Origin: an uncultured Fretibacterium sp.
GTDB taxonomy: Bacteria > Synergistota > Synergistia > Synergistales > Aminobacteriaceae
NCBI RefSeq assembly: GCF_963548695.1
Contig: NZ_CAUUWA010000015.1
Coordinates: forward strand, 1-44,486
Reading direction: 5' to 3'
DNA: 44,486 nucleotides
Position 1 is the stretch's first letter. Every line of letters starts with the position of its first letter. The notes beneath the pieces are model-generated. The model searched no databases and was not told where the DNA came from. It worked only from the letters and a program-made list of their open reading frames with translations. The position numbers and the translations under genes are program-made. Positions 9,119 to 17,245 of the stretch are shown piece by piece.

Positions 9119-10423
9119 ATGATGTCGTTTCTGGAGCGCCAGTTTAAGATCAGCGAGAGGGGCAGTTCGATCAAGACCGAGGTCCTGTCGGGAATCGTGA
9201 CGTTCGTCACGATGTCCTACATCGTCTTCGTCAACCCGAAGATCATGTCCGAGACGGGCATGGACTTCAACGCCCTGGTGGTGGCGACCTGTACCTCCGC
9301 CGCTTTGGCCACGTTTCTGATGGCCTTCCTGGCAAATTATCCGATTGGCCTCGCCCCCGGGATGGGGCTCAACGCGTTCTTCGCCTACTCCGTGGTCCTG
9401 GCGATGCAGGTTGACTGGCGCGTGGCCCTGACGGCGGTCTTCGTCGAGGGCGTGATCTTCATCGTGCTGACCCTGACCCGGCTGCGCGAGATGGTGGTCA
9501 ACACCATTCCGAAGTCCCTCAAGATCGGCATCTCGGGCGGCATCGGGCTCTTCATCGCCTTCATCGGCCTCCAGAGCGCGGGGATCGTGGTCAAGAACGA
9601 CGCGACCCTCGTCTCCCTGGGGCACCTGAGAGGCAACCTGCCGGCGCTCCTGGCCCTGGGGGGCCTGATCCTGATGGCGGTGCTGGAGGCCTACAAGGTG
9701 ACGGGGGCTCTGCTGATCGGCATCCTGGCGGTCACGGCCGCCTCCGTGGGGCTGAGCCTCGTAGCCCTGCCCGAATCCTTCGTCTCGCATCCGCCCTCGA
9801 TCGCGCCGATCTTCGCTCAGTTGGACTTCTCCATGCTGAACCGGCTCGATTTCTGGGTCATCATGTTCACGTTCTTCTTCGTCGACTTCTTCGACACGGT
9901 TGGGACCCTGGTGGGAGTCTGCAACCGCAGCGGACTCCTGGACGAGGACGGGACCCTTCCGAACGCGCGGGGCGCGCTGCTGGCCGACGCTATTGGTACG
10001 ACGGCGGGCGCCATTCTGGGGACCTCGACGGTGACGTCCTACGTCGAGAGCGCCAGCGGCATCGCGCAGGGCGGCCGCACGGGGCTCAGCGCCCTGGTGA
10101 CCGCCCTGCTCTTCCTGGCCGCGATGTTCTTCACTCCTGTCGTGGGAATGGTGCCCGCCTACGCGACGGCGCCGGCCTTGATCATCGTCGGCGTCTATAT
10201 GATGGTGAGCCTTCGGGACCTGAACTTCGACGACTGGACGGAGCTCGTTCCCTCTATCCTGGGATTCATCATGATGCCCCTGGCCTACAGCGTCTCCATC
10301 GGGATCGAGTTCGCCATCGTCTCCTACGTCCTGATCAAGATCCTGAGCGGCAGGATGAAGGACGTGAGCTGGCTCATGGCCGCCCTGGCCGTTATCTTCG
10401 TCGTCAAGGAAGCCCTGTCCTGA
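9119..10423 (+). CDS. NCS2/AzgA-type purine permease (adenine/hypoxanthine/guanine)
   Basis: The 434-residue polytopic transporter imports purine bases with protons. Family marks are TEVLSGIVTFVTMSYIVFVNP near the start, the APGMGLNAFFAYSV loop at about 79-92, and VDFFDTVGTLVGVCNRSG at about 259-276. These identify the AzgA branch rather than the xanthine/uracil branch. About 12 hydrophobic segments are present, with the usual length. GAGAGGAG lies about 8 nt before ATG 9119; a second ATG follows at once and could also serve. A terminator follows. It would pair functionally with the putative adenine deaminase at the left edge. Preferred base unknown. Confidence 0.93.
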   Translation: MMSFLERQFKISERGSSIKTEVLSGIVTFVTMSYIVFVNPKIMSETGMDFNALVVATCTSAALATFLMAFLANYPIGLAPGMGLNAFFAYSVVLAMQVDWRVALTAVFVEGVIFIVLTLTRLREMVVNTIPKSLKIGISGGIGLFIAFIGLQSAGIVVKNDATLVSLGHLRGNLPALLALGGLILMAVLEAYKVTGALLIGILAVTAASVGLSLVALPESFVSHPPSIAPIFAQLDFSMLNRLDFWVIMFTFFFVDFFDTVGTLVGVCNRSGLLDEDGTLPNARGALLADAIGTTAGAILGTSTVTSYVESASGIAQGGRTGLSALVTALLFLAAMFFTPVVGMVPAYATAPALIIVGVYMMVSLRDLNFDDWTELVPSILGFIMMPLAYSVSIGIEFAIVSYVLIKILSGRMKDVSWLMAALAVIFVVKEALS

Positions 10424-10438
10424 TTTTTCCTCGGCTTG

Positions 10439-10485
10439 CCCCCCTGGTTCGGATTTTTCTCCGGTCCGCGCAGGGGGGATTTTTG
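10439..10485 (+). terminator. Rho-independent terminator after the purine permease
   Basis: CCCCCCTG (10439-10446) pairs with CAGGGGGG (10471-10478), with inner GC pairs shortening the loop. The stem is followed by ATTTTTG on the plus strand, 16 bases past the permease stop codon. Confidence 0.75.
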
Positions 10486-10682
10486 TTGGAGCATGTAGGG
10501 TCGCCCTGGCTGGGGCGGACCATGGACATTTTCTGCGGTGCTTTCGTCCCTTCGGTGTGGGAAAAGGTAGCCGTTTTTGGGAAAGCGTTGTATGCTTGAA
10601 GCGGATTCGGAAAGCATTGGCCGCTGGAAAAACGGGAACCCCGTCCCGTGCCCGGCGGCCGTAAGGGAGTTGAAAAAGGCCC

Positions 10683-12371
10683 GTGCAGGCACGTAGAGTT
10701 TTATCCGGCCGTTTTGCCTCGCTGCCGGATTTTCTGGACCGAACCGCGGAGGAGGACCGGGAGTTTCTCCCGGAGGGGGCCCTGGACCGTTTTCCGGCGG
10801 TCTGCTGCGGCATGTCCAACGGCGTCGGGGGCTGGATCGTCCTCGGGGCGGAGTGGGATGAGGATGCTCCCGTGGTGCATGGGGTCTCCGACCCCTCCGG
10901 CCTGGAACGCCGTCTGAGGACCGTCCTGGCGGGGGAGCGGGTGCTCAGTGCGGATACCGTGTCCTCGTTCCGGGTCGTGGAGGCGGAAGGGGTTCCCCTC
11001 CTGATTGCCCGGGTGGACCCGGCGGAGTGGTGGCGTCGGCCCGTCTGCGTGGGGGGCGATTATACTCGCGGCGTCTATCGTCGCATCGAGGGCGTCGACG
11101 TCGTCTCGGGGAAGCGGGTTTGTTTTCGGCTGGCCCTGGACGCCCTGGAACGGCTGCGCGGCGAATCCGCCGTTCCGGGCCTGACCATCTCGGACCTTCA
11201 CGAGGAGAGCGCTGCCTCGTTCCGGGGGGCGGTGACCGCACGGCGTCCGGAATGGCGGGAGCTATCCCCGGAGAGGTTCTGGGCCCGTGCCCTGGTCCTG
11301 TCCGACGGCGAGCTGACGCGGGCTGGCTGGCTCCTGCTGGGGAAGAACAGCGCGCGGGTCCGCGCCGCCTTCAACGAGAGGATGGAGGACGAGGAGATCT
11401 TCGAGGTCCGCAACCTGTGGCGAGCCTGGTCGGACCTCCTGCCCCGCTTCTGTTCCGGCCTTTCGGGTCCCTGTGCGGCGGCGTTGCGCGAATGCTTCGT
11501 CAACGCTTTGGTCCATGCGGAACACGATGCTGGGAACGTCGTGGTGACCGGCAGCGGCGACCGGGTGCGCATCGAGAACCCCGGGCTTTTGCGTTGCTGC
11601 CGGGGGGAGAGCCTCTGCCGTAACGAGCGCCTGATGAGGATGTTCCGTCTGGCCGGGGCGGCCTCGGGGGAGGGGCGAGGTTTGGACCGGGTCCGTTCCT
11701 ATCGGCCCGACTTCGAACTGCGCCAGGATCTCCTCGAGCTTGTGACGATCGCGGAGCTGGACTTCGAGCGTGCCGTCCCCCTGCCGGAGCCCAGCCCTGG
11801 CCAGGCGGAGACGCCCCTTCCGGTCGCCCTGGCGAATGTGCCGGAGACCAAGGGGGACCGGGCTGCCTCGGAGCGGTCCGAGGGCGGACCCGCGGAGGAG
11901 GGGGAGGGAGGGGGAAAATCCCCGGCCTCCGCGGAGGGCGTGCCGGCCGTGGTCTCCGCGTCGGATTTCCTCGTTGTCCCGCCGGAGAGGCTGGAGGAAC
12001 ATGCAAAAAAGGAAGAAAAATCTGAACCCGTCATCGAGGCGTCCCCCATAGCGGTGTCCTTTATTGAGGTATCCCCCGCAAAGGAGAGCGTCCCAGCTCC
12101 GTTGGACGGGGAACCGGGGTCCGAAGCGGCGATCAGGGGGGCTGGGGACGAGCTCGAAACCCCAGAGCCCGCGGTTGCCGAACTCGCGCCCCCAGAGCCT
12201 GAAGCTTCCGAGGCCGCGGCGCCGGAGGAGGGGGATGCCCACCTTGGAAACGGAAAAAAATTTGTGTTCGGCAATGCGGCCGAGGAGCTGGAGCTCGCCG
12301 TGGCCCGGATGCGGCGCGGGGAGCCCCACCCGAGCTCGGGCGAGGGTTCTCGGGACCTGACGGAAAACTGA
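10683..12371 (+). CDS. AlbA_2/Schlafen-type DNA-binding protein with HATPase_c_4 domain and acidic tail
   Basis: The 562-residue protein has three parts. Residues about 15-145 resemble the AlbA_2 (Schlafen AAA_4) domain, with a 'SNGVGGWIVLGAEWDED' strand-turn in place of the usual ANxxGGxLxxGVxD. Residues about 170-370 look like the HATPase_c_4 helicase-related region, with RECFVNALVHAEHD near 268-281 replacing the usual REAxxNAxxHRDY. The last 190 or so residues are a low-complexity Pro/Glu/Ala tail with no recognisable fold. Such proteins are usually transcriptional regulators or stress proteins. The start is GTG at 10683 with AGGGAG about 13 nt upstream, a weak fit. It is unlinked to its neighbours by operon structure; no specific role is proposed. 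Confidence 0.7.
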   Translation: MQARRVLSGRFASLPDFLDRTAEEDREFLPEGALDRFPAVCCGMSNGVGGWIVLGAEWDEDAPVVHGVSDPSGLERRLRTVLAGERVLSADTVSSFRVVEAEGVPLLIARVDPAEWWRRPVCVGGDYTRGVYRRIEGVDVVSGKRVCFRLALDALERLRGESAVPGLTISDLHEESAASFRGAVTARRPEWRELSPERFWARALVLSDGELTRAGWLLLGKNSARVRAAFNERMEDEEIFEVRNLWRAWSDLLPRFCSGLSGPCAAALRECFVNALVHAEHDAGNVVVTGSGDRVRIENPGLLRCCRGESLCRNERLMRMFRLAGAASGEGRGLDRVRSYRPDFELRQDLLELVTIAELDFERAVPLPEPSPGQAETPLPVALANVPETKGDRAASERSEGGPAEEGEGGGKSPASAEGVPAVVSASDFLVVPPERLEEHAKKEEKSEPVIEASPIAVSFIEVSPAKESVPAPLDGEPGSEAAIRGAGDELETPEPAVAELAPPEPEASEAAAPEEGDAHLGNGKKFVFGNAAEELELAVARMRRGEPHPSSGEGSRDLTEN

Positions 12372-12427
12372 CCATGCGTCTACCGCAGGGGCAGCGCAGG
12401 GCCTCCAGCCGATTGACAGCCAGGCAT

Positions 12428-12862
12428 TCAGACGGCCCCTCTTACGGTCCCTTCCTTTCCGTCCGGGCCCTTCAGCCCTAGGTCCACCGGTGGGACGAGG
12501 TCCGCAGCCTTCTTGTGGCACTCCGTCCCCGGAAGGTACCCATAGATCTCCAGGAACCCCCGGAAGCCCAGGAGAAAGCCGCGCGCCCTCCGGCCCTTCA
12601 GGTTGGAGCCGACCAGGAGGAATCGCTGGATCATGACGTCCGGCATGGGCCTCCACTCCTTCATCAGGTACTCGATATCCGCGTTCCCCCTGTGCCGCCA
12701 GACGATGTAGTCCCAGGCGTAGTAGCGGGCCACCGGACCCAGCAGGCTGGTCTTCGTCATCGTGATTTTGCGGGCCACCCCGGCCATGCCGCGATGCTCC
12801 CAGGGCTCGAACCTCAGGTAGTCCCACATTTCCCGACATGCACCGAGTTTTTCGTAGTCCAA
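12428..12862 (-). CDS. Hypothetical protein, 144 residues
   Basis: I do not recognise a family. The protein is basic and rich in aromatics (WDYLRFEPWEHRGMAG, YYAWDYIVWRHRG) with no signal peptide or membrane segment. Reality of the gene rests on a TTG start at 12862-12860 with GGAGGGGG about 6 nt upstream and a composition matching real genes here. It lies 138 bases downstream of opgH on the same strand, with a MITE-like repeat between them, so co-transcription with the glucan operon is possible but doubtful. Confidence 0.6.
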   Translation of the reverse strand: MDYEKLGACREMWDYLRFEPWEHRGMAGVARKITMTKTSLLGPVARYYAWDYIVWRHRGNADIEYLMKEWRPMPDVMIQRFLLVGSNLKGRRARGFLLGFRGFLEIYGYLPGTECHKKAADLVPPVDLGLKGPDGKEGTVRGAV

Positions 12863-12877
12863 TACGTCCCCCTCCTT

Positions 12878-13001
12878 ATTCCAATTCTAACTCATTTGTA
12901 TGCTGCGTTGTTTTTGCTCACCTTGCTCGACGTACTTCTTTGTACGCCTTCACTGCGGTTCGCAAAAGCCGCCTTGCCTACAAACGATTTAGAATTGGAA
13001 T
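12878..13001 (-). repeat. MITE-like palindromic element, about 124 bp
   Basis: Perfect 13-bp terminal inverted repeats (attccaattctaa at 12878-12890, complement at 12989-13001) enclose long imperfect complementary arms (TTGTATGC with GCCTACAA; tttttgc with gcaaaag) and a central GTAC-aaagaa-GTAC hairpin. It encodes nothing. The inner edge coincides with the opgH stop codon. Read on the minus strand, its ends match the shorter element at 29361-29424 and, in part, 37219-37264. Confidence 0.75.
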
Positions 13002-15061
13002 TATATCCCCCACGGTTTGCCCTCGGTCGCCGAAAGCATCCAGACCCTTCGGTGCAGCTCCCGCATCGAGTCGGGGCTGCTCAGCAGGGTCACTTTCTCC
13101 CCCTTGGACAGGGGGGCTCCCGAGAGGGCCCGCTCGACCAGAGCGGGGTCCAGGGGGGCCCTCAGCCGCCGGTTCATGGCCCTGTGCAGGGCGTTCTGGC
13201 AGGGATCCAGCACCGCCCGGCGAAACCCCTCCTCCTCCGGGACGTTCAGGGGATCGTAGCGCCGACGCCCCCTCAGCGTCTCCGCCTTATCCGCAAGTTC
13301 CCGGGGCACACAAAGCTCCTCGGGGATGGCGAACAGCCCGACGCGCCCGGCGGCGCGGCCCAGCGACGCGCGGCTGGTGAACACGGACAGCGGCACGGAG
13401 AGGATGAGCGGGAGGATCACCGGCAGCAGCCAGAGGAAGAAGGATGGGGTCGCCCTGTAGAGCAGCCAGCCCCAGAGCAGCCCGATGGCGGTCGCCCACC
13501 AGTGCGCCCGGATTGCCTCGCCCCACGAGGTGCCGCGGTCGTCCCGCGACTGTCCCCCCCAGCCCGTTCCCCAGCCCAGCAGGGTCATGAGGACGAACCG
13601 GCTGTGGCAGATCATGCGGATCGGCGCCAGCAGCATGGAGAGGACCGTCTCGCCCGCCACGCCGAGCAGCACCCGCCCCACCCCGCCGTAGCTCCGCGCG
13701 TTCCGGGCCGTCAGCAGGGTGTGGAGCAGGCAGAGGAGCTTCGGCAGGAAGAGCAGCAGGGCCGTGCAGCTCAGGAGGCTCAGCGCCCACTCCGGGTACC
13801 AGACGTGCCATTTGGGGAACAGCATGTTGTGCTGCGGAAAGTACACGGGCTCCACCAGGACGTCCAGCAGCGCCTGCACGGAGCTTGCCGCCAGGAAGAT
13901 CAGCCACAGCAGCGCGGAGCCGTAGGAGAGGATGCCGTTGAGGAAGAGGGCACGGTGTGTGGGGAAGAAACCGTAGGTGAAGATCAGGCGCAGGTGCTGG
14001 AGGTTCCCCTGGCACCAGCGCCTGTCCCGTTTCAGCTCGTCGATCAGCGTGGGCGGCGTCTCCTCGTAACTGCCGCCGACCCCATAGGCCAGCCACACCT
14101 CGTAGCCTGCACGGCGGATCAGGGCGGACTCGACGAAGTCGTGGCTCAGGATATCCCCGCTGAGGGGCCCCCGGCCCGGGAGCCGTGGCAGCTCGCACCA
14201 GCGCATGAAGGGCTCGACGCGGATGATGGCGTTGTGCCCCCAGTACTGAGCGTCGCCCAACTGCCAGAAGTTCTGTCCGGCCGCGAAGACCGGCCCGTAC
14301 AGGCTGTTGGCGAACTGCTGCACCCGAGCGATCAGGGTCTCGCGGTTCACCCCCTTGGGGGGCGTCTGGAGAATCCCGATCCGGGGGTTCCGCTCCATGG
14401 CGTCGACCATGCGAACCCAGGTCTCCCCGGCCATGACGCTGTCCGCGTCCAGGACGATCATATAGCGGTAGTTGCGGCCCCAGCGGCGGCAGAAGTTTGC
14501 GATGTTGCCGCTCTTCCGCTTCGGGTTGGAGGGCCTGCGGCGGTAGAAGAGGTGTCCCTCCATCCCCGGCAGGCCCCGGAGCTCGTTCCACATCGCCTCC
14601 TCGCGCACCCAGACGTCGGGGTCCGTGGTGTCGCTGAGGACGAAAAGGTCGAAACGCCCCTCCAGTCCCGTGGCGGACAGGGAGCGCCACATCGCGGCGA
14701 TCCCCGCGCCGACGCTTTGCGGGTCCTCGTTGTAGACGGGGATGAGCACCGCCGTCCTGACCCCCTGCGGAAGGTCCGGGAGCGGCGAGCCGGGGTCGAT
14801 GATCCGGTATCCGGAGTACCGGAAGAGCAGCACGAAGAACCCGAAGAGCGCCGTCCAGAACCCCGTCGAGATCCAGGCGAAGAGCACTCCGAACAGAACG
14901 CAGAGAGTCAGCTCCACCAGGGTCCCGCCCCCGTGGGGAAGCAGGGCGGACATGTAGGAGGCGGCCAGAACGGAGGGGACGACGATCAGGAGGAGAAAGA
15001 GCCAACGCCGCCAGAGCGCGGCGAATCGCCAGGCGGGCCGGGCGTTCGGGGTGCGTGTCAT
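13001..15061 (-). CDS. opgH: Glucans biosynthesis glucosyltransferase OpgH/MdoH, membrane and catalytic part
   Basis: The inner-membrane family-2 glycosyltransferase polymerises UDP-glucose into the beta-glucan backbone of osmoregulated periplasmic glucans and passes it to the periplasm. Of 686 residues, two membrane helices come first (about 15-75). A cytosolic GT domain follows with FVLSDTTDPD, VLDADSVM (DxD), SHDFVE and the RxxRW motif in RDRRWCQGN. Several C-terminal helices and the conserved IPEE segment end it. E. coli OpgH is 847 residues and has about 130 more at the N-terminus; here that part is the separate upstream gene 15058-15510. ATG 15061 overlaps that gene's TGA (ATGA), implying translational coupling. 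An in-frame extension to 15241 has no ribosome binding site and overlaps the upstream gene. Confidence 0.93.
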   Translation of the reverse strand: MTRTPNARPAWRFAALWRRWLFLLLIVVPSVLAASYMSALLPHGGGTLVELTLCVLFGVLFAWISTGFWTALFGFFVLLFRYSGYRIIDPGSPLPDLPQGVRTAVLIPVYNEDPQSVGAGIAAMWRSLSATGLEGRFDLFVLSDTTDPDVWVREEAMWNELRGLPGMEGHLFYRRRPSNPKRKSGNIANFCRRWGRNYRYMIVLDADSVMAGETWVRMVDAMERNPRIGILQTPPKGVNRETLIARVQQFANSLYGPVFAAGQNFWQLGDAQYWGHNAIIRVEPFMRWCELPRLPGRGPLSGDILSHDFVESALIRRAGYEVWLAYGVGGSYEETPPTLIDELKRDRRWCQGNLQHLRLIFTYGFFPTHRALFLNGILSYGSALLWLIFLAASSVQALLDVLVEPVYFPQHNMLFPKWHVWYPEWALSLLSCTALLLFLPKLLCLLHTLLTARNARSYGGVGRVLLGVAGETVLSMLLAPIRMICHSRFVLMTLLGWGTGWGGQSRDDRGTSWGEAIRAHWWATAIGLLWGWLLYRATPSFFLWLLPVILPLILSVPLSVFTSRASLGRAAGRVGLFAIPEELCVPRELADKAETLRGRRRYDPLNVPEEEGFRRAVLDPCQNALHRAMNRRLRAPLDPALVERALSGAPLSKGEKVTLLSSPDSMRELHRRVWMLSATEGKPWGI

Positions 15062-15510
15062 CGCGTCCGCTCCTCCCTGGGCCGTCGGAGCCCTCCGATG
15101 AGGCCCCTCAGAAAGAGGTCCCGCAGGGAAAATCCGCCACGCGTCATGGAGATCCTCGCCGGCGGCATCGAGCCTCGGTTGTAGGGGGGCACGGGGCAGG
15201 GGAGGGCGTCCGCGTCGGGCACGAAGCCCCGCTCGGCGCACAGCGCCCTCAGCGTCTCCATGGCGGTCTTCATATCAGTTTTCATATCAGTTTTCATACC
15301 GGTCTTCACACCGGAATCCTCGCCGCAGTCCTCGGCGGGAGCGGGGAGCGTCCTCCTCGTCCCCGGTGGACAGAGCCCGTCCAGGGCCTTCAACACCAGC
15401 TCCAGCCCCTCGCGTGGCGGGACCCGCAGGGCCCGGACGTAGAGGAGCAGGCGGTCTTGCAGCAGTTCCCCTGGGCGGGGATCCTGCGGCGTCGGTCGAT
15501 TTTCGTCCAT
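15058..15510 (-). CDS. Probable detached cytosolic N-terminal domain of OpgH
   Basis: This 150-residue soluble protein lies between opgG (7 bases upstream) and opgH (4-base ATGA overlap). It has no signal peptide or membrane helix. Its C-terminal third (NRGSMPPARISMTRGGFSLRD) recalls the segment just before the first membrane helix of proteobacterial OpgH, which has an SSMFPDPW...GRFWDRL pattern. Together with the 686-residue downstream product it gives 836 residues, close to the 847 of E. coli OpgH. In E. coli this domain binds FtsZ and couples cell size to UDP-glucose. Residues about 67-83 are a VKTGMKTDMKTDMKTAM repeat from a 12-bp tandem array. The assignment rests on position, size and a weak motif, so an unrelated accessory protein is possible. 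Confidence 0.6.
   Translation of the reverse strand: MDENRPTPQDPRPGELLQDRLLLYVRALRVPPREGLELVLKALDGLCPPGTRRTLPAPAEDCGEDSGVKTGMKTDMKTDMKTAMETLRALCAERGFVPDADALPCPVPPYNRGSMPPARISMTRGGFSLRDLFLRGLIGGLRRPREERTR
15259..15318. repeat. 12-bp tandem repeat inside the OpgH N-domain gene
   Basis: Five 12-bp units in a row, two identical (catatcagtttt at 15271-15282 and 15283-15294) and the others diverged (catggcggtctt, cataccggtctt, cacaccggaatc). On the coding strand they specify the four-residue unit MKTD/MKTA/MKTG. Copy number changes would stay in frame. Confidence 0.8.
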
Positions 15511-15517
15511 GGTCGTC

Positions 15518-17245
15518 CTACCTTCCGAACACGTAGGTCCAGGTCTCGGTGAGGGGGTTCGGCAGATTTTCCCCCTTCTTCAGGACCGCGGAGAGGTGCA
15601 CGGCGGGCGGGATGGCCGGAAACACGGAGAATCCGCCGCCCGCGTCTACCTCGACTTGGAAGGAAAGCCTCCATCCCCCCGTGTGGGGATTCTTCTCGAG
15701 GTGCTTTTGGACCAGCTTGGCCCCATCGACCTCCACGATGCTCGTGATCCCCGAGTCCTCGGGTAGGGCGTCGAGCTCCCCGCCCTCGAAGTCCACGAGG
15801 AAGCGCACCCAGTTCTTCCGATCGCCCCTCGCCTGGTGCGTACCCACCACGCGCCCCAGGGGGTGCAGGCGCTTCTCCCACTCCCCCCAGCGAAGCCTAC
15901 AGGCCCCCTTGATTGGCGAATCGGGCTTCTCCCGGTTCGGAACCCAGAAGGCCACGATGTTGTCGTTGTACTCGGAGTCGGTGGGGATCTCTATCAGCTC
16001 GATCCGGCCGCTGCCCCAGTCGTCGTCGGGCTCGACCCAGAGGGACGGACGCCTCTCGTAGTCGGCCTCGAGGTCCTGGTAGCGGTCGAAGTTCCGGTTC
16101 CGCTGCAGCAGGCCGAAGCCGAGGAGCCGCTCCACCGGTATCCGGGTGGTGCTCAGCCTCTCCCCGTTTCGTAGGGCACGCCACTGCCAGAGGTCGTCGT
16201 CCCTGTGGATCAGCAGGCCGTCGGAGTCATGGACCTCGGGCCGGTAGTCCCCGAGTCGGCCGTTCTCGGGCGCGCCGTAGAAGTACATGCTGGTGAGGGG
16301 CGCGATCCCCACCTTTTCGACACCCTTTCTGAGGAAGACTTGGAACCCTTCCCGCATCACCGTCTCCGGCCCGGGGATGATGACGAAGCGGTACGCCCCC
16401 GTACAGCTGGGGCTGTCCAGCAGGGCGTAGACCGTGATGGATGCGTCTCCGCCCGAGGGCTTCCCCACCCAGAACTCCCGGAACCAGGGGAACTCCTCCC
16501 CCGAGGGGAGCGCCGTGTCCAGGGCCAGGCCGCGCGCGGAGAGCCCGTACTTCGTATCCTTGCCGACGGCCCTGAAGTAGCTGGCCCCCAGGAAGACGGC
16601 CACCTCGTCCTTGTAGCCGGGATCGTTGATGGCGTAGTGGACCCGGAAACCCGCGAACCCCACGTTGGAGGAGGCGACCTGGCTCCTCAGGTCGTCGTTG
16701 GGGTACTGGAAGAGGTCCGTGGAGAAGGGGACTGGGACGACGTTCCCATCCTCCTCGATGATGCTGATCTCCACGTTGCGGTCGTAGTAGAAGCCCGAGT
16801 GAAAGAACTGGAGCTCGAAGGGCAGCTTCTCGAACCGCCACAGCGAGCGCTCCGGCTTGAACCGGACGGTACGCCACTGGTCGTAGTTCAGGCTGCGCAG
16901 GGAGGCGGGCAGCGCGACCGGCAGAACGTACTCCGCCTCGGCCGCGGCCCTGGCCTTCTCGACCACGTCCTCGAACCTGAAGGGCCGAGCCGCGGGCGCC
17001 GCCGCATCCCCTGAGACGGAGTCCGCCGATGCGATGGGGAGCGCATCGGCCGAGGCAGCCTCCCCGGGCGCCCGGTCGTCGGAGACTCCGGAACCCGGCG
17101 AGACGCCAGCAGACGCCCTCCGGGGCGCCGCCTGCGCCGGCGTGAACAGGGCCGCCGCCCCCATCAGGGCGAGGAGCCCCACAAGAAAAAGTCGGCGACG
17201 GACCGAAGAATTCAAATTCAAAACGGGCCGAGGCAACGCGCCCAT
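15518..17245 (-). CDS. opgG: Glucan biosynthesis periplasmic protein OpgG/MdoG
   Basis: The 575-residue periplasmic protein is needed to build the backbone or branches of osmoregulated periplasmic glucans together with OpgH. An RRR-led signal peptide (about 16-40, ending PAQA-AP) is followed by a variable Ala/Ser/Asp linker to about residue 83. The conserved OpgG domain then begins (FRFEDVVEKARAAA, LNYDQWRTVRFKP). Further family signatures are QFFHSGFYYDR, GFAGFRVHYAIN, ASYFRAVGK, GLSARGLA and TSMYFYGAPE. The C-terminal immunoglobulin-like domain starts near DGAKLVQKHL. Twin arginines raise the possibility of Tat export, as in OpgD, but no full Tat motif is present. It is first in the opgG, N-domain, opgH operon. 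Confidence 0.93.
   Translation of the reverse strand: MGALPRPVLNLNSSVRRRLFLVGLLALMGAAALFTPAQAAPRRASAGVSPGSGVSDDRAPGEAASADALPIASADSVSGDAAAPAARPFRFEDVVEKARAAAEAEYVLPVALPASLRSLNYDQWRTVRFKPERSLWRFEKLPFELQFFHSGFYYDRNVEISIIEEDGNVVPVPFSTDLFQYPNDDLRSQVASSNVGFAGFRVHYAINDPGYKDEVAVFLGASYFRAVGKDTKYGLSARGLALDTALPSGEEFPWFREFWVGKPSGGDASITVYALLDSPSCTGAYRFVIIPGPETVMREGFQVFLRKGVEKVGIAPLTSMYFYGAPENGRLGDYRPEVHDSDGLLIHRDDDLWQWRALRNGERLSTTRIPVERLLGFGLLQRNRNFDRYQDLEADYERRPSLWVEPDDDWGSGRIELIEIPTDSEYNDNIVAFWVPNREKPDSPIKGACRLRWGEWEKRLHPLGRVVGTHQARGDRKNWVRFLVDFEGGELDALPEDSGITSIVEVDGAKLVQKHLEKNPHTGGWRLSFQVEVDAGGGFSVFPAIPPAVHLSAVLKKGENLPNPLTETWTYVFGR

Noticed and set aside
8912..10819. 635-codon open frame opposite the purine permease
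   Set aside because: It spans a terminator and an entire real gene on the other strand and has no recognisable domain.
12515..15184. 889-codon open frame opposite opgH
   Set aside because: It is antisense to a clear glucosyltransferase gene, lacks a ribosome binding site and is rich in Pro, Gln, His and Arg, as expected from the complement of high-GC coding sequence.
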